Positions 27,777 to 37,979 of a stretch of 64,000 bases of DNA are shown in pieces. The stretch's first letter is position 1; the number at the start of each line of letters is the position of its first letter. The notes beneath the pieces were generated by a model, which was not told where the DNA came from, ran no database searches, and saw nothing but the letters and a program-made list of their open reading frames with translations. Both the position numbers and the translations under genes were made by a program. This DNA comes from an uncultured bacterium (lineage in GTDB: Bacteria > Myxococcota_A > UBA9042 > PHBI01): contig CALHXW010000178.1 of assembly GCA_938040325.1 (NCBI GenBank), positions 1-64,000 of the forward strand, in the 5' to 3' direction.

Positions 27777-29078
27777 TTAGTCGAGGACGTGGCGCGGCAG
27801 ACGAAGCACAACGACTGCGCCCCCAGCTGCGTGATTCGTGGCGGTGAGGGTTCCGCCATGAGCTTCTGCGATCTGTCGAGACACCGCCAGGCCGAGCCCT
27901 GTGCCCCGAGTCTTGGTGGTGGTGAACGGCTCGAAGAGACGCTCGATGTCACCTTGAAAACCGGGCCCTTGATCGCGGACCGACACCTCCAGGGCGCCGG
28001 CTCGCTCGACGACTTGGACCTGGATACTGCCTGGCTGCGGTGACACATCGACGGCGTTGACAAGCAGGTTTGTGACCGCCTCCTCGACGCGATCGGGGTC
28101 GAATGTCCAGAGCGGAGGTGCCTTTTCGGCATCAACCACAATCGCCGTCGACGAGGTTTGCAGGCGGACCCGCTCGATGATCGCCACGGGGTCAGCGCTC
28201 TTCAGCTCGATCCGCCCCGAGCGAATGAACGTCAACAAGCTGTTGGTGAGCTGCTCAAGGCGCGTTGCTTCACCCACGACCCGCTCGACCTTGGCGTGCG
28301 CACGCTCATCGTCTCGAAAGCGCTCCGCGAGGAGCTGTAGGTTGCCCTTGAGTGACGCGAGCGGGTTGCGCATCTCGTGCGCCATGACCGCGGCCATCTC
28401 ACCGAGCGACTCGAGCTGACGCTTGTCCGCGAGCCGCGCCTGCAGGGCCACACGTCTGTTCCAAAGTGAACGCACCAGCAAGCCACCGAGCAAGCACACC
28501 AGCGCGCCGATCAGGCTCACGACGAGGGTCCGCGTAGCGTGTCCACCCACCGAGCCCGCGAGCTTGGGCTCGAGCTCCACAACGATGGCGGGACCACCGC
28601 CACGCCCGCCGCGTCGACCCCGACGCCCACGGCGTGCCCGCGGCGGTAAGTTCAGCCGGACAATGCCGTCAACGACCGTGAGTCGGTTGCGCCGTCGCGG
28701 CGAAGGTGGACTGTCACCAAGGCCGAAGCCCGTCGCCTCGATGGGGGTGCCCGCAACGTGCGCCAGCGAGCCGTCGGGACCGCGGATCGCAACGTAGCGA
28801 AGTCCATCGTCGGCGAACGACGCAAGGACCGTCGCCGCTGGCGTCGCGTCGTCCGCGAGCGTGCTCACCTCACGCTGCGCGGCGATACCAACCTGCTGCG
28901 CTTCGGCACGCATAAGAGCATCGCTCGCGTCACGCGCCGCGTCGTAGCTCAGCCACGACGTGAGCGCCAACGCCAGAGCAACGACCACCGCCAGTGACAA
29001 AATGACGTTGCCGGTCCACGCGGTGGAGCGCGCCGCGGCCGGAGCGTCAGGTCGTTGGTGTGGGAGTTGGTGAGTCAC
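27777..29078 (-). CDS. Sensor histidine kinase
   Basis: MAHEMRNPLASLKGNLQLLAERF (H-box), VTNLLVNAVDVSP (N-box), GTGLGLAVSRQIAEAHGG; two TM segments. Confidence 0.93.
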   Translation of the reverse strand: MTHQLPHQRPDAPAAARSTAWTGNVILSLAVVVALALALTSWLSYDAARDASDALMRAEAQQVGIAAQREVSTLADDATPAATVLASFADDGLRYVAIRGPDGSLAHVAGTPIEATGFGLGDSPPSPRRRNRLTVVDGIVRLNLPPRARRGRRGRRGGRGGGPAIVVELEPKLAGSVGGHATRTLVVSLIGALVCLLGGLLVRSLWNRRVALQARLADKRQLESLGEMAAVMAHEMRNPLASLKGNLQLLAERFRDDERAHAKVERVVGEATRLEQLTNSLLTFIRSGRIELKSADPVAIIERVRLQTSSTAIVVDAEKAPPLWTFDPDRVEEAVTNLLVNAVDVSPQPGSIQVQVVERAGALEVSVRDQGPGFQGDIERLFEPFTTTKTRGTGLGLAVSRQIAEAHGGTLTATNHAAGGAVVVLRLPRHVLD

Positions 29079-29089
29079 AGAGAGCGACG

Positions 29090-29106
29090 TAACAAGATTC
29101 GTGCCA
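29090..29106 (-). promoter_or_regulatory. Possible sigma-54-like promoter for the HK/RR operon (imperfect)
   Basis: Minus strand reads TGGCACGAATCTTGTT: -24 matches, -12 is TTGT instead of TTGC. Confidence 0.35.
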
Positions 29107-29252
29107 TGCCGACAAGGCCGCTAAACACGCAATGGACATGCGCGGACGCCGGCGAATCGGCAGATCTCGCAGCCCCCTGTGTCTCATCCTGCCGACGAGC
29201 CGCACGGACCTGCGGACGTCCTGCCGAACGTGGGACGCCCTGCTGGACCTGC

Positions 29253-32200
29253 TTACTCAGCAAGCTCCCGACGCCGACGCGTCCGCGCAAGCGCGAGGAA
29301 GGTGCCGATGCCCACGAGCCACAAGAGCCCCTCACTCGGCGCGCCAAACGCTCCTGCGGTGCAGTCACCACCGCGGAAGAAGACCGCGTCACGGAGTCCA
29401 CACCGCTCACAGCTGTCGCCGCCACAGTCGATGCCTTCTTCATTGCCGTTCTGGATGCCGTCAAAGCAGGTCGGACCTGCCAGACAGTCTGCGCAGCTGC
29501 CGCCGCAGTCGACCCCTTCCTCATCGCCGTTCTGCACACCGTCGGTGCAGGTCGGAACACCGCATGCGGGACAGTCACCGCCGCAGTCGAGGCCCGTCTC
29601 GTTGCCATTGAAGACGCCGTCGTTGCACCGGGGCACACCACAGGTACCAGCCTCACGGCAGTAGCCGCTGAGGCAGTCGTCATCGTCGCCGCAGACCGCG
29701 CCGATCGCGCAGCCACTGCACGTCGGGCCGCCGCAGTCGACACCTGTCTCAGCGCCATTCTGCACCCCGTCATCACACGAAACGCACGCAGGACAAACGT
29801 CGCCGCCGCAGTCGAGCCCCTCTTCGTCTCCATTGAGCACACCATCGTCACAGGCAGCCGCAGCACACGTGCCGCCGCTGCAGACCGCGCTCACGCAGTC
29901 GTCGTGCGAGCCGCAGCCACTTCCGGCAGCACACGCACCGCACAGCGAACCACCGCAGTCCACATCAGACTCTTGGCCGTTCAACACGCCGTCGATGCAC
30001 GTCGGACACGGGCCACACGTCGGGCCGCCGCAGTCGACGCCGGTCTCATCACCATTGCTGAGACCATCGGTGCAGCTAGGGGCGAAGCGACAGGTCGCGG
30101 TGTCGCCGTCGCAGTAGCCGGTCGTGCAGTCAGCATCGAGCACGCAGCCGCTTCCGATGTTGCACGGCAAGCAGTCAGGTCCGCCGCAGTCGACGCCGGT
30201 CTCTGAACCGCTCTGAACGCCGTCGTCACAGCGAGCCGGCTCGCTACACGCGCCGTCCACGCAGAGTCCCGATGCACAGTCGGTCGCCACCGCGCAGCCC
30301 GCGCCGTTCCCGCACGGCTCGCAGCCGAGGCCACCGCAGTCAACCCCGCTCTCGCCAGCATCCTGCACGCCATTGCCGCAGAGCGGGCTGACGTCGCAAC
30401 CGCTCACACCGCACGCGCCACTGCCGCAGTCGAGGTCCATCGTGCACGGGTCGCCAATGGAGCATGCGGCGCAGGAGAGCCCGCCGCAGTCGACCCCACT
30501 CTCGTCACCATCGAGCTGGCCGTTGCTGCACGTCGCGAGTGGCGCACACGTGTCGAGCGCCGCGTCGCAGACCAGTGAGGCACAGTCGCCTCCCGCGGTG
30601 CATCCGACGCCGACACCGCAGGCCGGACACTCTGGGCCACCGCAGTCGATCCCGGTCTCATAGCCATTGGCGACACCGTCGACACAGCTGCTGCCAACGC
30701 ACTGTCCGAGAGGCCCGCAGGTCGCAGTCGAACAGTCGCCGTCGTCGACGCAGACCGCCCCAACCGGACATGGCGCACAGTCCGCGCCGCCACAGTCGAT
30801 CCCGGTCTCATCACCGGTGAGCTGGCCGTCGCCGCAACCGCTTGGTGAGCACGTCCCGGCGGTGCAGACCACCGAGTCGCAGTCACCCGCCGTCGTGCAC
30901 GCAGAGCCGACCGGACATGGCATGCAGCCACCGCCGCAGTCCGCGCCCGTCTCGAGGCCGTTGAGGACCCCGTCGTTGCAGCTGGGCTGGACACACGCAG
31001 CGGGGTCGGCCCCCTCACCGGCACAGTAGCCAGCGACGCAGTCGCTGTCCTCGGTGCAGCCTGCGCCGTCGTCGCAGGGCGAGCAGGCATCCCCACCACA
31101 GTCAATGTCGGTCTCAGTGCCGTCTCGGACCCCGTTGTCACACGTCTCAGCCACACAGCTGCCTTGGTCACACGCGCCGGACGCGCAGTCAGCAGGCGCC
31201 GCGCAGGGATCACCAGCTGGACACGGATCGCAGCCGGCACCGCCACAGTCAATGCCGGTCTCGCTGCCGTTCTGAACACCATCGCCACAGCTTGCAACGG
31301 TGCATGTGTCGTCGTCACCGCAGACGCCCGAGGCACAGTCGACCTCGCGTTCACACGACTCCCCGTCGGCACAGGGTGGGCAGTCGCCCCCACAGTCCAC
31401 GCCGGTCTCGTTGCCGTTTTGGGTGCCATCGTCGCAGCTGGCCTCGGTGCAGACACCGGCCGGGCTGCACACGCCGCTGGCGCACAAGTCGTCGTCATCG
31501 CAGGCCACCGCTGGCGGGCAACCGGGACACGCGCCACCACAGGTCGACGTGCAGTCGGGGCAGTCGGGGCAGTCGGGCCCGCCGCAGTCAGCACCAACCT
31601 CGGCGCCATTCAACACGCCGTCGCTGCACGTCGGCGCAGCGCAAACGCCGCCCACCAGGCAGACGCCGCTAGCGCAGTCCGCGGACGCGCCGCAGGTTTC
31701 CGTATCAGGGCACGCAGGGCACGCATCGCCCCCACAGTCGACGCCGGACTCTGAGCCGTTTTGGACACCGTCGAGGCACTCCGCAGGCGGGGCGCAAACT
31801 CCCGACTCGCAGGGCGTGGTCGCGCAGTCACCAGGCGTGTCGCAAGCCGCGCCTGGTTCGCAGGCCGGGCAGTCGGCGCCGCCGCAGTCCACGTCGGTCT
31901 CCGAGCCATTCGTGATGCCATCAGCACAGCTCGCGGGCACGCACATGCTGCTCTCGCACACAGCCCCCGCACAGTCTGTGTCGAGCGTGCAGGCGGCGCC
32001 ATTGGCGCAATCAGGGCAGTCTGGCCCGCCGCAGTCCACGTCGGTCTCCGCGCCATTCATGACGCCGTCCGAGCACGACGGCTCACTGCAGGCACCAGCG
32101 ACGCAGAGCCCGGTCTCACAGTCATCGGCCACAGTGCACGCTTCGCCCACGTCGCAGGGCGGGCAGGACGAACCAGCGTCCGCGCCGCCGCAGTCGACGC

Positions 32201-35200
32201 CCGTCTCCGACCCGTTCTGAACAAGGTCGGTACAGCTCGGCTCGCTGCACTGACTCGAGACGCCATCGCATACTTGGCTGGCGCAGTCGGCAGCGTCGGC
32301 GCAGGCTGCGCCGACGGGGCAGTCTGGGCAGTCGCCGCCGCAGTCCACGTCGGACTCGCCGGCGTTGACGATGCCGTCCACACAGTGGTCGTCGACACAG
32401 ACGCCGGCCTCGCACACGCCCGAGACACAGTCGCTCGGCAGAGCGCAGGACGAACCCGTCGGACAGCCTGGACAGTCAGGGCCACCACAGTCGATGCCCG
32501 TCTCTTGGCCGTTTTGGGTGCCGCTGAGGCACGACGGACCAACGCAGGTGCCCGCATCGCAGATCGCGGTCTCGCAGTCGTCAGCGTCCACACACGGGCT
32601 GCTAGGCGGACAGGGGTCACAGGTCGAACCTGCGCTGACGCCGCCGCAGTCAACACCTGTCTCCAGGCCGTTGGCCACCCCATCACCACAGGTCGGCTCG
32701 GCGCAGGTGTTCGTTGTCGCGTCGCAGACCGCTGACGCACAGTCACTCGCAGCGGTGCATGCCCCGCCGGTTGGGCAGTCGGGACAGCCCGACCCGCTAC
32801 CGCCGCAGTCCACGTCGGTCTCGACTCCGTTCTGGACGCCGTCTACGCAGGTCGGCTCAGCGCAAGCGTCGTTGACGCACACGCCCGATCCGCAGTCGCT
32901 TGGATCGGTGCAGCTGCCACCGACAGGGCAGTCCGGGCAGTCCGGACCACCACAATCCACGTCGGTCTCCGCGCCGTTCTGCACGGTGTCGACGCAGGTC
33001 GGCGCGGCGCAAACGTCAGCTGTGCAAACACCAGAGCCACAGTCGGTTGGCTCAACACACGCGCCGCCATCTGGGCAGTCCGGACAGTCGATGCCGCCGC
33101 AGTCCACGTCCGTCTCCGTGCCGTTGAGGACGCCGTCGGTGCACTGGGCAGACGCGCAGGTCCCGCTGGGCCCGTCGCACACACTGCTGGTGCAGTCGGA
33201 TGCCACCGTGCAGTCCGCGCCGTTGTCGCAGTCAGGACAGCCTGAGCCGTCGACGTCACCGCCGCAGTCAACGTCCGTCTCGCTTCCGTTCGTGACCCCA
33301 TCGTCGCAGGTTGGCACCGCACAGGTTCCATCGGCTGCGCAGACGTCCGAAGCGCAGTCCGAGGCCAACGCGCACGCGCCGCCGTCGGGACAGTCGGGGC
33401 AGCTTCCGCCGCAGTCCACGTCCGTCTCGGTTCCGTTTTGCACGCCGTCGTCACAGGTTGGCACCGCGCATGTGTTCGCGACCGGGTCGCAGACGCCGGA
33501 GCCGCAGTCGCCAGCGGCCGTGCAGTCGCCGCCGTCCGGACAGGCCGGACAGTCAGGACCGCCGCAGTCCACATCGGTCTCGCTGCCGTTGTCGACCATG
33601 TCGATGCAGGTCGGTACGGCGCAGGTGTCGCTGGCCGGGTCGCAGACCCCGGAGCCGCAGTCGCCAGCGACCGTGCAGTCGCCGCCGTCAGGGCACGCAG
33701 GGCAGTCGGGCCCGCCGCAGTCCACGTCCGTCTCGCCGCCGTTCTGAACGGTATCGATGCACGTAGGCACCGCGCAGATCGCAGCGTCACAGACCATCGA
33801 CCCGCAGTCGGTCGCGGCGGCGCAGTCGGCCCCGTCGGGACAGGCAGGGCAGTCAGGGCCCCCGCAGTCGACGTCGGTCTCACTACCGTTCTGAACGCTA
33901 TCCATGCAGGTCGGCGCTGCGCAAGCACCCGCGTCGCAGACGCCCGATCCGCAGTCACCTGCGCCGCTGCAAGCGGCCCCATCGGGGCAGTCCGGACAGT
34001 CGGGACCGCCACAGTCCACGTCTGTTTCGTCACCGTTCAGCACGGTGTCAACGCAGCTCGGCACCGCACAGCTGCCAGCATCGCAGACGCCCGAGCCGCA
34101 GTCTGCGGCCGCCGTGCACGCACCGCCGTCGGGACACGCCGGGCAGTCCGGACCGCCACAGTCGACGTCGGTCTCGCTGCCGTTGAGCACGGTGTCCATG
34201 CAGGTGGGGGCAGCGCACGTGCCTGCGGCCAGGTCGCACACACCAGAGCCACAGTCGGCAGCGGCCGTGCAATCGCCACCGTCGGGGCAGGCAGGACACT
34301 CGGCACCGCCGCAGTCCACGTCCGTCTCGCCGCCATTTTGCACCGTGTCCATGCAGGTCGGCGTCGAACAGGTGTTCGTTGTGGGATCGCAGACTCCCGA
34401 TCCGCAGTCGGCCGCGGCGCTGCACGCACCGCCATCCGGGCAGGCAGGACAGTCCGGTCCGCCGCAGTCCACGTCCGTCTCGCCGCCGTTTTGCACAGTA
34501 TCCATGCAGGTAGGAGCGGCGCACGTGTCGGTCACGGCATCGCAAACGCCGGAGCCACAGTCGGAAGCAGCCGTGCAGTCGCCGCCGTCAGGGCAGCCTG
34601 GGCAGTCAGGCCCGCCGCAGTCGACGTCGACCTCCGCGCCGTTGAGGACCATGTCCATGCAGCTTGGCGCCGAGCAGGTCATCGCGACCGCATCGCAGAC
34701 GCCTGAGGCGCAGTCGGCCGCGCCGGAGCAGCTCGCCGAGTCGGCGCATGGCGGGCAGGAACCGCCGCAGTCGATGTCCGTTTCGTCTCCGTTTTGGATG
34801 CCGTCAGCACAGCCGCCTGCGACCTCAAGGTCACAACAGATCGCCGTGCTCGTGTCGTCGTCGCTCACCGTGATGCAGACCTCCTGGGTGCCCAGGTCGG
34901 CAAGCCCCGGAGACGCCCAGGTCACCGCACCCGACGCGCCCACCGTCAGACCGGTCGGGCCCGAGGTGAGCGCAAAGGTCAAGACGTCCTCGGTGCCTGG
35001 GTCGGTCGCGGTGATCGAGGAGGCGTACGACTCGTTGGCGACACCGTCGGCCAGCGCGCAGGTCGGCGTCGGCGGGACGTTCGTGATGATGCAGGTCGCG
35101 CAGCTCGTGTCGACGCCAAGGTCATCGTCAGTCACCTGGAGACAGACCTGGGAGTTTCCGTCTTGGGCAAACACGACAGGCTGCGTGCCGGTGCCGGCCG

Positions 35201-36305
35201 TCTCGTAGGTGCCGTCGTTGTCGAGGTCCCAGGCGTAGGTGTGCGTGTCGGCCGACCCAGGGTCGGTCACGAGGCTGTTGACGCTGACCTGGCTACCCTC
35301 GGTTCCTCCCGGGCAGGCGATCGTCACGGTCGGCGCGACGTTGGCGACACAGATCTCGACGTTGTCTGTCAGCGGACCCGCGTCGACGGTCCCAGTGAAG
35401 GGGGCGTCGAAGCAGTCGTGGTTGTCGTCGAAGGTGTGGGTGAAGCAGGTCTTCGTCGTGCCTGTGGCCGCCGTCCCGGTCTCGCCCGCAGCGGCGTCGT
35501 TGGGGTCGCTCCAGCTGTACGAGTAGCTGTACATACCGTCTGCGTCATCGGCATCGATGAACTGAGCGCAGACCTCGACCTCCGTGCCTTCGTCGACCTC
35601 GACCTTCGCTGGGGCGGGCTGCGCCTCCTCGTACTCGAGGCAGAGGGTCTTGCTCTGGTCGAGCGTGATGAGCCCACCGTCCGGCTTGGCGTAGCTCCAC
35701 GTGGACATGTCACCACTTGTCGCGACGATGCTGAAGCAGACGGTCCACCCGGCATCGACTGGGATGCCGTCGATGACGCCTCCGTCGGTGTTGGCGTTGT
35801 AGGTCCAGTCACCCACATAGGTGCCCGGGGCGGTGCCATTGTCGAACTCGTTGGCGTTGTCATCACGGATGGTAATCGACGCATCCGTCGGGACGCCCGT
35901 GATGTCCATCTCGACCGACGCGAGGCCCTGCGAAGGCGGCGTGCCTTCATCGTTGTCATAACCGTGCACGAAGAAGAGCGAGATAGCGTCGGGTGCTCCG
36001 GGCGTCGTGTCCCGGTAGAAGAAGATGACGCTGCCGCCTGGCTGCTCGAAGCCTGTGTGGGCGGATGCTGAGAACAGGTCGTAGAACTGGACGCTGTTTT
36101 CGTTGCTGGTGATGAACTCCGGGATGAACACGGTGTCCCCAGGCGCGTCCTGATAGAACGCCCGGAACTGCCGGTGTTTGAGGCTGACGCAGCTATCTTC
36201 GGCCTGCGCGGGCATCGCGAGTCCAAGCGTCAGCAGTGCGGTGAGCAGGCTGGCGCTGATGACACGACCCATGCCGTGGATGCTGAAGGACGTGCGTTGG
36301 GTCAT
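29253..36305 (-). CDS. Giant secreted Cys-rich repeat protein with MYXO-CTERM-like tail
   Basis: Signal peptide ([21 protein letters not shown]), PKD/Ig-like region, about 38 units of [24 protein letters not shown]...DCxSGVC, tail [36 protein letters not shown]. Confidence 0.9.
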   Translation of the reverse strand: MTQRTSFSIHGMGRVISASLLTALLTLGLAMPAQAEDSCVSLKHRQFRAFYQDAPGDTVFIPEFITSNENSVQFYDLFSASAHTGFEQPGGSVIFFYRDTTPGAPDAISLFFVHGYDNDEGTPPSQGLASVEMDITGVPTDASITIRDDNANEFDNGTAPGTYVGDWTYNANTDGGVIDGIPVDAGWTVCFSIVATSGDMSTWSYAKPDGGLITLDQSKTLCLEYEEAQPAPAKVEVDEGTEVEVCAQFIDADDADGMYSYSYSWSDPNDAAAGETGTAATGTTKTCFTHTFDDNHDCFDAPFTGTVDAGPLTDNVEICVANVAPTVTIACPGGTEGSQVSVNSLVTDPGSADTHTYAWDLDNDGTYETAGTGTQPVVFAQDGNSQVCLQVTDDDLGVDTSCATCIITNVPPTPTCALADGVANESYASSITATDPGTEDVLTFALTSGPTGLTVGASGAVTWASPGLADLGTQEVCITVSDDDTSTAICCDLEVAGGCADGIQNGDETDIDCGGSCPPCADSASCSGAADCASGVCDAVAMTCSAPSCMDMVLNGAEVDVDCGGPDCPGCPDGGDCTAASDCGSGVCDAVTDTCAAPTCMDTVQNGGETDVDCGGPDCPACPDGGACSAAADCGSGVCDPTTNTCSTPTCMDTVQNGGETDVDCGGAECPACPDGGDCTAAADCGSGVCDLAAGTCAAPTCMDTVLNGSETDVDCGGPDCPACPDGGACTAAADCGSGVCDAGSCAVPSCVDTVLNGDETDVDCGGPDCPDCPDGAACSGAGDCGSGVCDAGACAAPTCMDSVQNGSETDVDCGGPDCPACPDGADCAAATDCGSMVCDAAICAVPTCIDTVQNGGETDVDCGGPDCPACPDGGDCTVAGDCGSGVCDPASDTCAVPTCIDMVDNGSETDVDCGGPDCPACPDGGDCTAAGDCGSGVCDPVANTCAVPTCDDGVQNGTETDVDCGGSCPDCPDGGACALASDCASDVCAADGTCAVPTCDDGVTNGSETDVDCGGDVDGSGCPDCDNGADCTVASDCTSSVCDGPSGTCASAQCTDGVLNGTETDVDCGGIDCPDCPDGGACVEPTDCGSGVCTADVCAAPTCVDTVQNGAETDVDCGGPDCPDCPVGGSCTDPSDCGSGVCVNDACAEPTCVDGVQNGVETDVDCGGSGSGCPDCPTGGACTAASDCASAVCDATTNTCAEPTCGDGVANGLETGVDCGGVSAGSTCDPCPPSSPCVDADDCETAICDAGTCVGPSCLSGTQNGQETGIDCGGPDCPGCPTGSSCALPSDCVSGVCEAGVCVDDHCVDGIVNAGESDVDCGGDCPDCPVGAACADAADCASQVCDGVSSQCSEPSCTDLVQNGSETGVDCGGADAGSSCPPCDVGEACTVADDCETGLCVAGACSEPSCSDGVMNGAETDVDCGGPDCPDCANGAACTLDTDCAGAVCESSMCVPASCADGITNGSETDVDCGGADCPACEPGAACDTPGDCATTPCESGVCAPPAECLDGVQNGSESGVDCGGDACPACPDTETCGASADCASGVCLVGGVCAAPTCSDGVLNGAEVGADCGGPDCPDCPDCTSTCGGACPGCPPAVACDDDDLCASGVCSPAGVCTEASCDDGTQNGNETGVDCGGDCPPCADGESCEREVDCASGVCGDDDTCTVASCGDGVQNGSETGIDCGGAGCDPCPAGDPCAAPADCASGACDQGSCVAETCDNGVRDGTETDIDCGGDACSPCDDGAGCTEDSDCVAGYCAGEGADPAACVQPSCNDGVLNGLETGADCGGGCMPCPVGSACTTAGDCDSVVCTAGTCSPSGCGDGQLTGDETGIDCGGADCAPCPVGAVCVDDGDCSTATCGPLGQCVGSSCVDGVANGYETGIDCGGPECPACGVGVGCTAGGDCASLVCDAALDTCAPLATCSNGQLDGDESGVDCGGLSCAACSIGDPCTMDLDCGSGACGVSGCDVSPLCGNGVQDAGESGVDCGGLGCEPCGNGAGCAVATDCASGLCVDGACSEPARCDDGVQSGSETGVDCGGPDCLPCNIGSGCVLDADCTTGYCDGDTATCRFAPSCTDGLSNGDETGVDCGGPTCGPCPTCIDGVLNGQESDVDCGGSLCGACAAGSGCGSHDDCVSAVCSGGTCAAAACDDGVLNGDEEGLDCGGDVCPACVSCDDGVQNGAETGVDCGGPTCSGCAIGAVCGDDDDCLSGYCREAGTCGVPRCNDGVFNGNETGLDCGGDCPACGVPTCTDGVQNGDEEGVDCGGSCADCLAGPTCFDGIQNGNEEGIDCGGDSCERCGLRDAVFFRGGDCTAGAFGAPSEGLLWLVGIGTFLALARTRRRRELAE
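29400..34800 (-). repeat. Tandem coding repeat array, about 38 units of ~75-160 bp (mostly ~147-156 bp)
   Basis: Counted by the recurring C.DG..NG.E.DVDCGG motif; periods are multiples of 3. Confidence 0.85.
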
Positions 36306-36550
36306 GCTCAAGAGTCGAACCTTGGCGGCAGAGTGAGAGGGGTCACGCTTGGTGCGCGGCAGCGATTGCCTGCTAAGGCTCGTCCACGACCGTCTGTGTG
36401 CGTGAAGTGTCGAGTATCGCCGGCACGGGATCAACACCGGCTCGTTGCGGCCGTTACTTTCGTCAGGCGTTGGCATGTTCAATGCCCATGGTAGCTGATC
36501 GGAGACGAGTGGCGGAAGGACGCGACCAGCACAGGGCCGGTCTTAAGGGA

Positions 36551-37951
36551 TCACGGGCTGGGGTCGCGGAGACGCTCGGACCGCCGAACCGCGCGATGAA
36601 CCTTCTTGGGGAGCTTCGACAGCATCGACTCGGGCACGTAGTCGGCTGCGCCAATCTCGAGCGCCCGCGTCATCGTGCCAAAGCTGTCGTCAGGACCAAC
36701 AACGAGGATGGGACGTCCGCCGAGCGAATCGAGCTGCAGCCACTGCTGGAGCGTGTCCAGGATCCCTGGTCCCTCGCCACGGAGGTCGACGACGAGCGCA
36801 TCGGCAGGCATTGCCTGAAAGTCGGGCGGCTTCGCGAGCGACACCAAGGTACCGCAGACCAAGCCCTGCGCCCGGAGCACAGCGACGCACGAGGTGTTAA
36901 AGTCGATGTCGGGCGCCTGAAACACCAAGACCTTGTGCCCAAGCTTGGAGTTGACCCGCGAGCTGCGCCGAGTGTTTGTGATGCCAACAGCCGCCTGACG
37001 CTCTTCCCGCTTCATCATCTGCCGGTCGGTCAGGATGAGCTCGATCGATGAAGTCGCGTTGTCGCTGCTCGTTCGTTCGAGAGCGCCCCGCAGCTCCGCG
37101 GCATTTTGTGGTCGGTTGTCCGGGTCTTTTTGAAGCGCCCACATCGCACACGACTCGATGCGCTTGTCGATGTCGAAGCGGACACGGTCCGACGGCGAGT
37201 CCGGCTCGTCGTAGAGGTGCTTTGCCAGGACGTCCACGGGTGACGTTCCGTCGAAGGGCGGCTGGCCACAGAGCATCTCGTACATGATGCAGCCGACCGC
37301 GTAGAGGTCGGTTCGCTGGTCGAGCTCCTTCGCAAGCGCTTGCTCAGGCGACATATACGACGGCGTCCCGGAGACCGTGCCATCGCGGGTGAGCCGGTTG
37401 TCCTTGTGGTCCTCGATGAGGATCGCCAAGCCGAAGTCGACGACTTTGACGGCCTCTTTGCCGTCCTGACCAACCTGGATGACGATGTTGTCTGGCTTCA
37501 GGTCGCGGTGAAGCAGGTCCATGTTGTGCGCTACATCGAGCACGTCGCAGAGCTGCGTCATCCAGTTGACGATGCGCGCCTGCTCAAGCGGGAACTCCTG
37601 CTCGAGTACTTCGGTGAGCGTGCGCCCCTCGAGGAGTTCCATCGCGATGAAGAGCCGGTTCTCCCACTTGCCGAAGTCGTAGACGACCACCGAGCCTGGG
37701 TGGCTCAGCATGCTGGCAGACCGGGCCTCGCGCTGAAAACGCGCCGTCATGTCCTCGCGCTGCGCGAACTCTGGATGCAGCACCTTGATAGCGACCGCAC
37801 GCCCGAGCTCGAGCTGTTTGGCGCGATACACCCGGCCGATCCCGCCGACACCGATCAGCGTCTCGATCTCGAAACGACCCGCAACCGTAGCCCCCAGCAA
37901 GGGGTCAGACGCGTTGCCGCCGATCGAATTCGACGCGGTAAAATCGTCCAT
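36551..37951 (-). CDS. Ser/Thr protein kinase with C-terminal receiver-like domain
   Basis: VAIKVLHPEF, LLHRDLKPDNIVIQ, VVDFGLA, GTPSYMSPEQA; C-terminal VLVFQAPDID...ALVVDLRG...PILVVGPDDSFGTMTRALEIGAADYVPE. Confidence 0.9.
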   Translation of the reverse strand: MDDFTASNSIGGNASDPLLGATVAGRFEIETLIGVGGIGRVYRAKQLELGRAVAIKVLHPEFAQREDMTARFQREARSASMLSHPGSVVVYDFGKWENRLFIAMELLEGRTLTEVLEQEFPLEQARIVNWMTQLCDVLDVAHNMDLLHRDLKPDNIVIQVGQDGKEAVKVVDFGLAILIEDHKDNRLTRDGTVSGTPSYMSPEQALAKELDQRTDLYAVGCIMYEMLCGQPPFDGTSPVDVLAKHLYDEPDSPSDRVRFDIDKRIESCAMWALQKDPDNRPQNAAELRGALERTSSDNATSSIELILTDRQMMKREERQAAVGITNTRRSSRVNSKLGHKVLVFQAPDIDFNTSCVAVLRAQGLVCGTLVSLAKPPDFQAMPADALVVDLRGEGPGILDTLQQWLQLDSLGGRPILVVGPDDSFGTMTRALEIGAADYVPESMLSKLPKKVHRAVRRSERLRDPSP

Positions 37952-37979
37952 CAGGCCACAAGATCCTCAGGTGAGCAGG

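Noticed and set aside
29400-34800. Regular repeats considered as a CRISPR array
   Set aside because: Units are ~150 bp, coding and in frame, without short identical repeats separated by unique spacers.
29055-36071. Several long plus-strand ORFs across the Cys-rich repeats (e.g. 29055-30206, 31300-32220, 32365-33747, 33438-34706, 33904-35208, 34794-36071), with periodic PPQSTSVS or VHVGLAAV-like text
   Set aside because: Repeat units are multiples of 3 bp, so stop-free antisense frames persist through the array. Periodicity mirrors the real minus-strand gene.
36472-36488. TTGGCATGTTCAATGCC as a plus-strand sigma-54 promoter
   Set aside because: Imperfect consensus and no plus-strand gene downstream.
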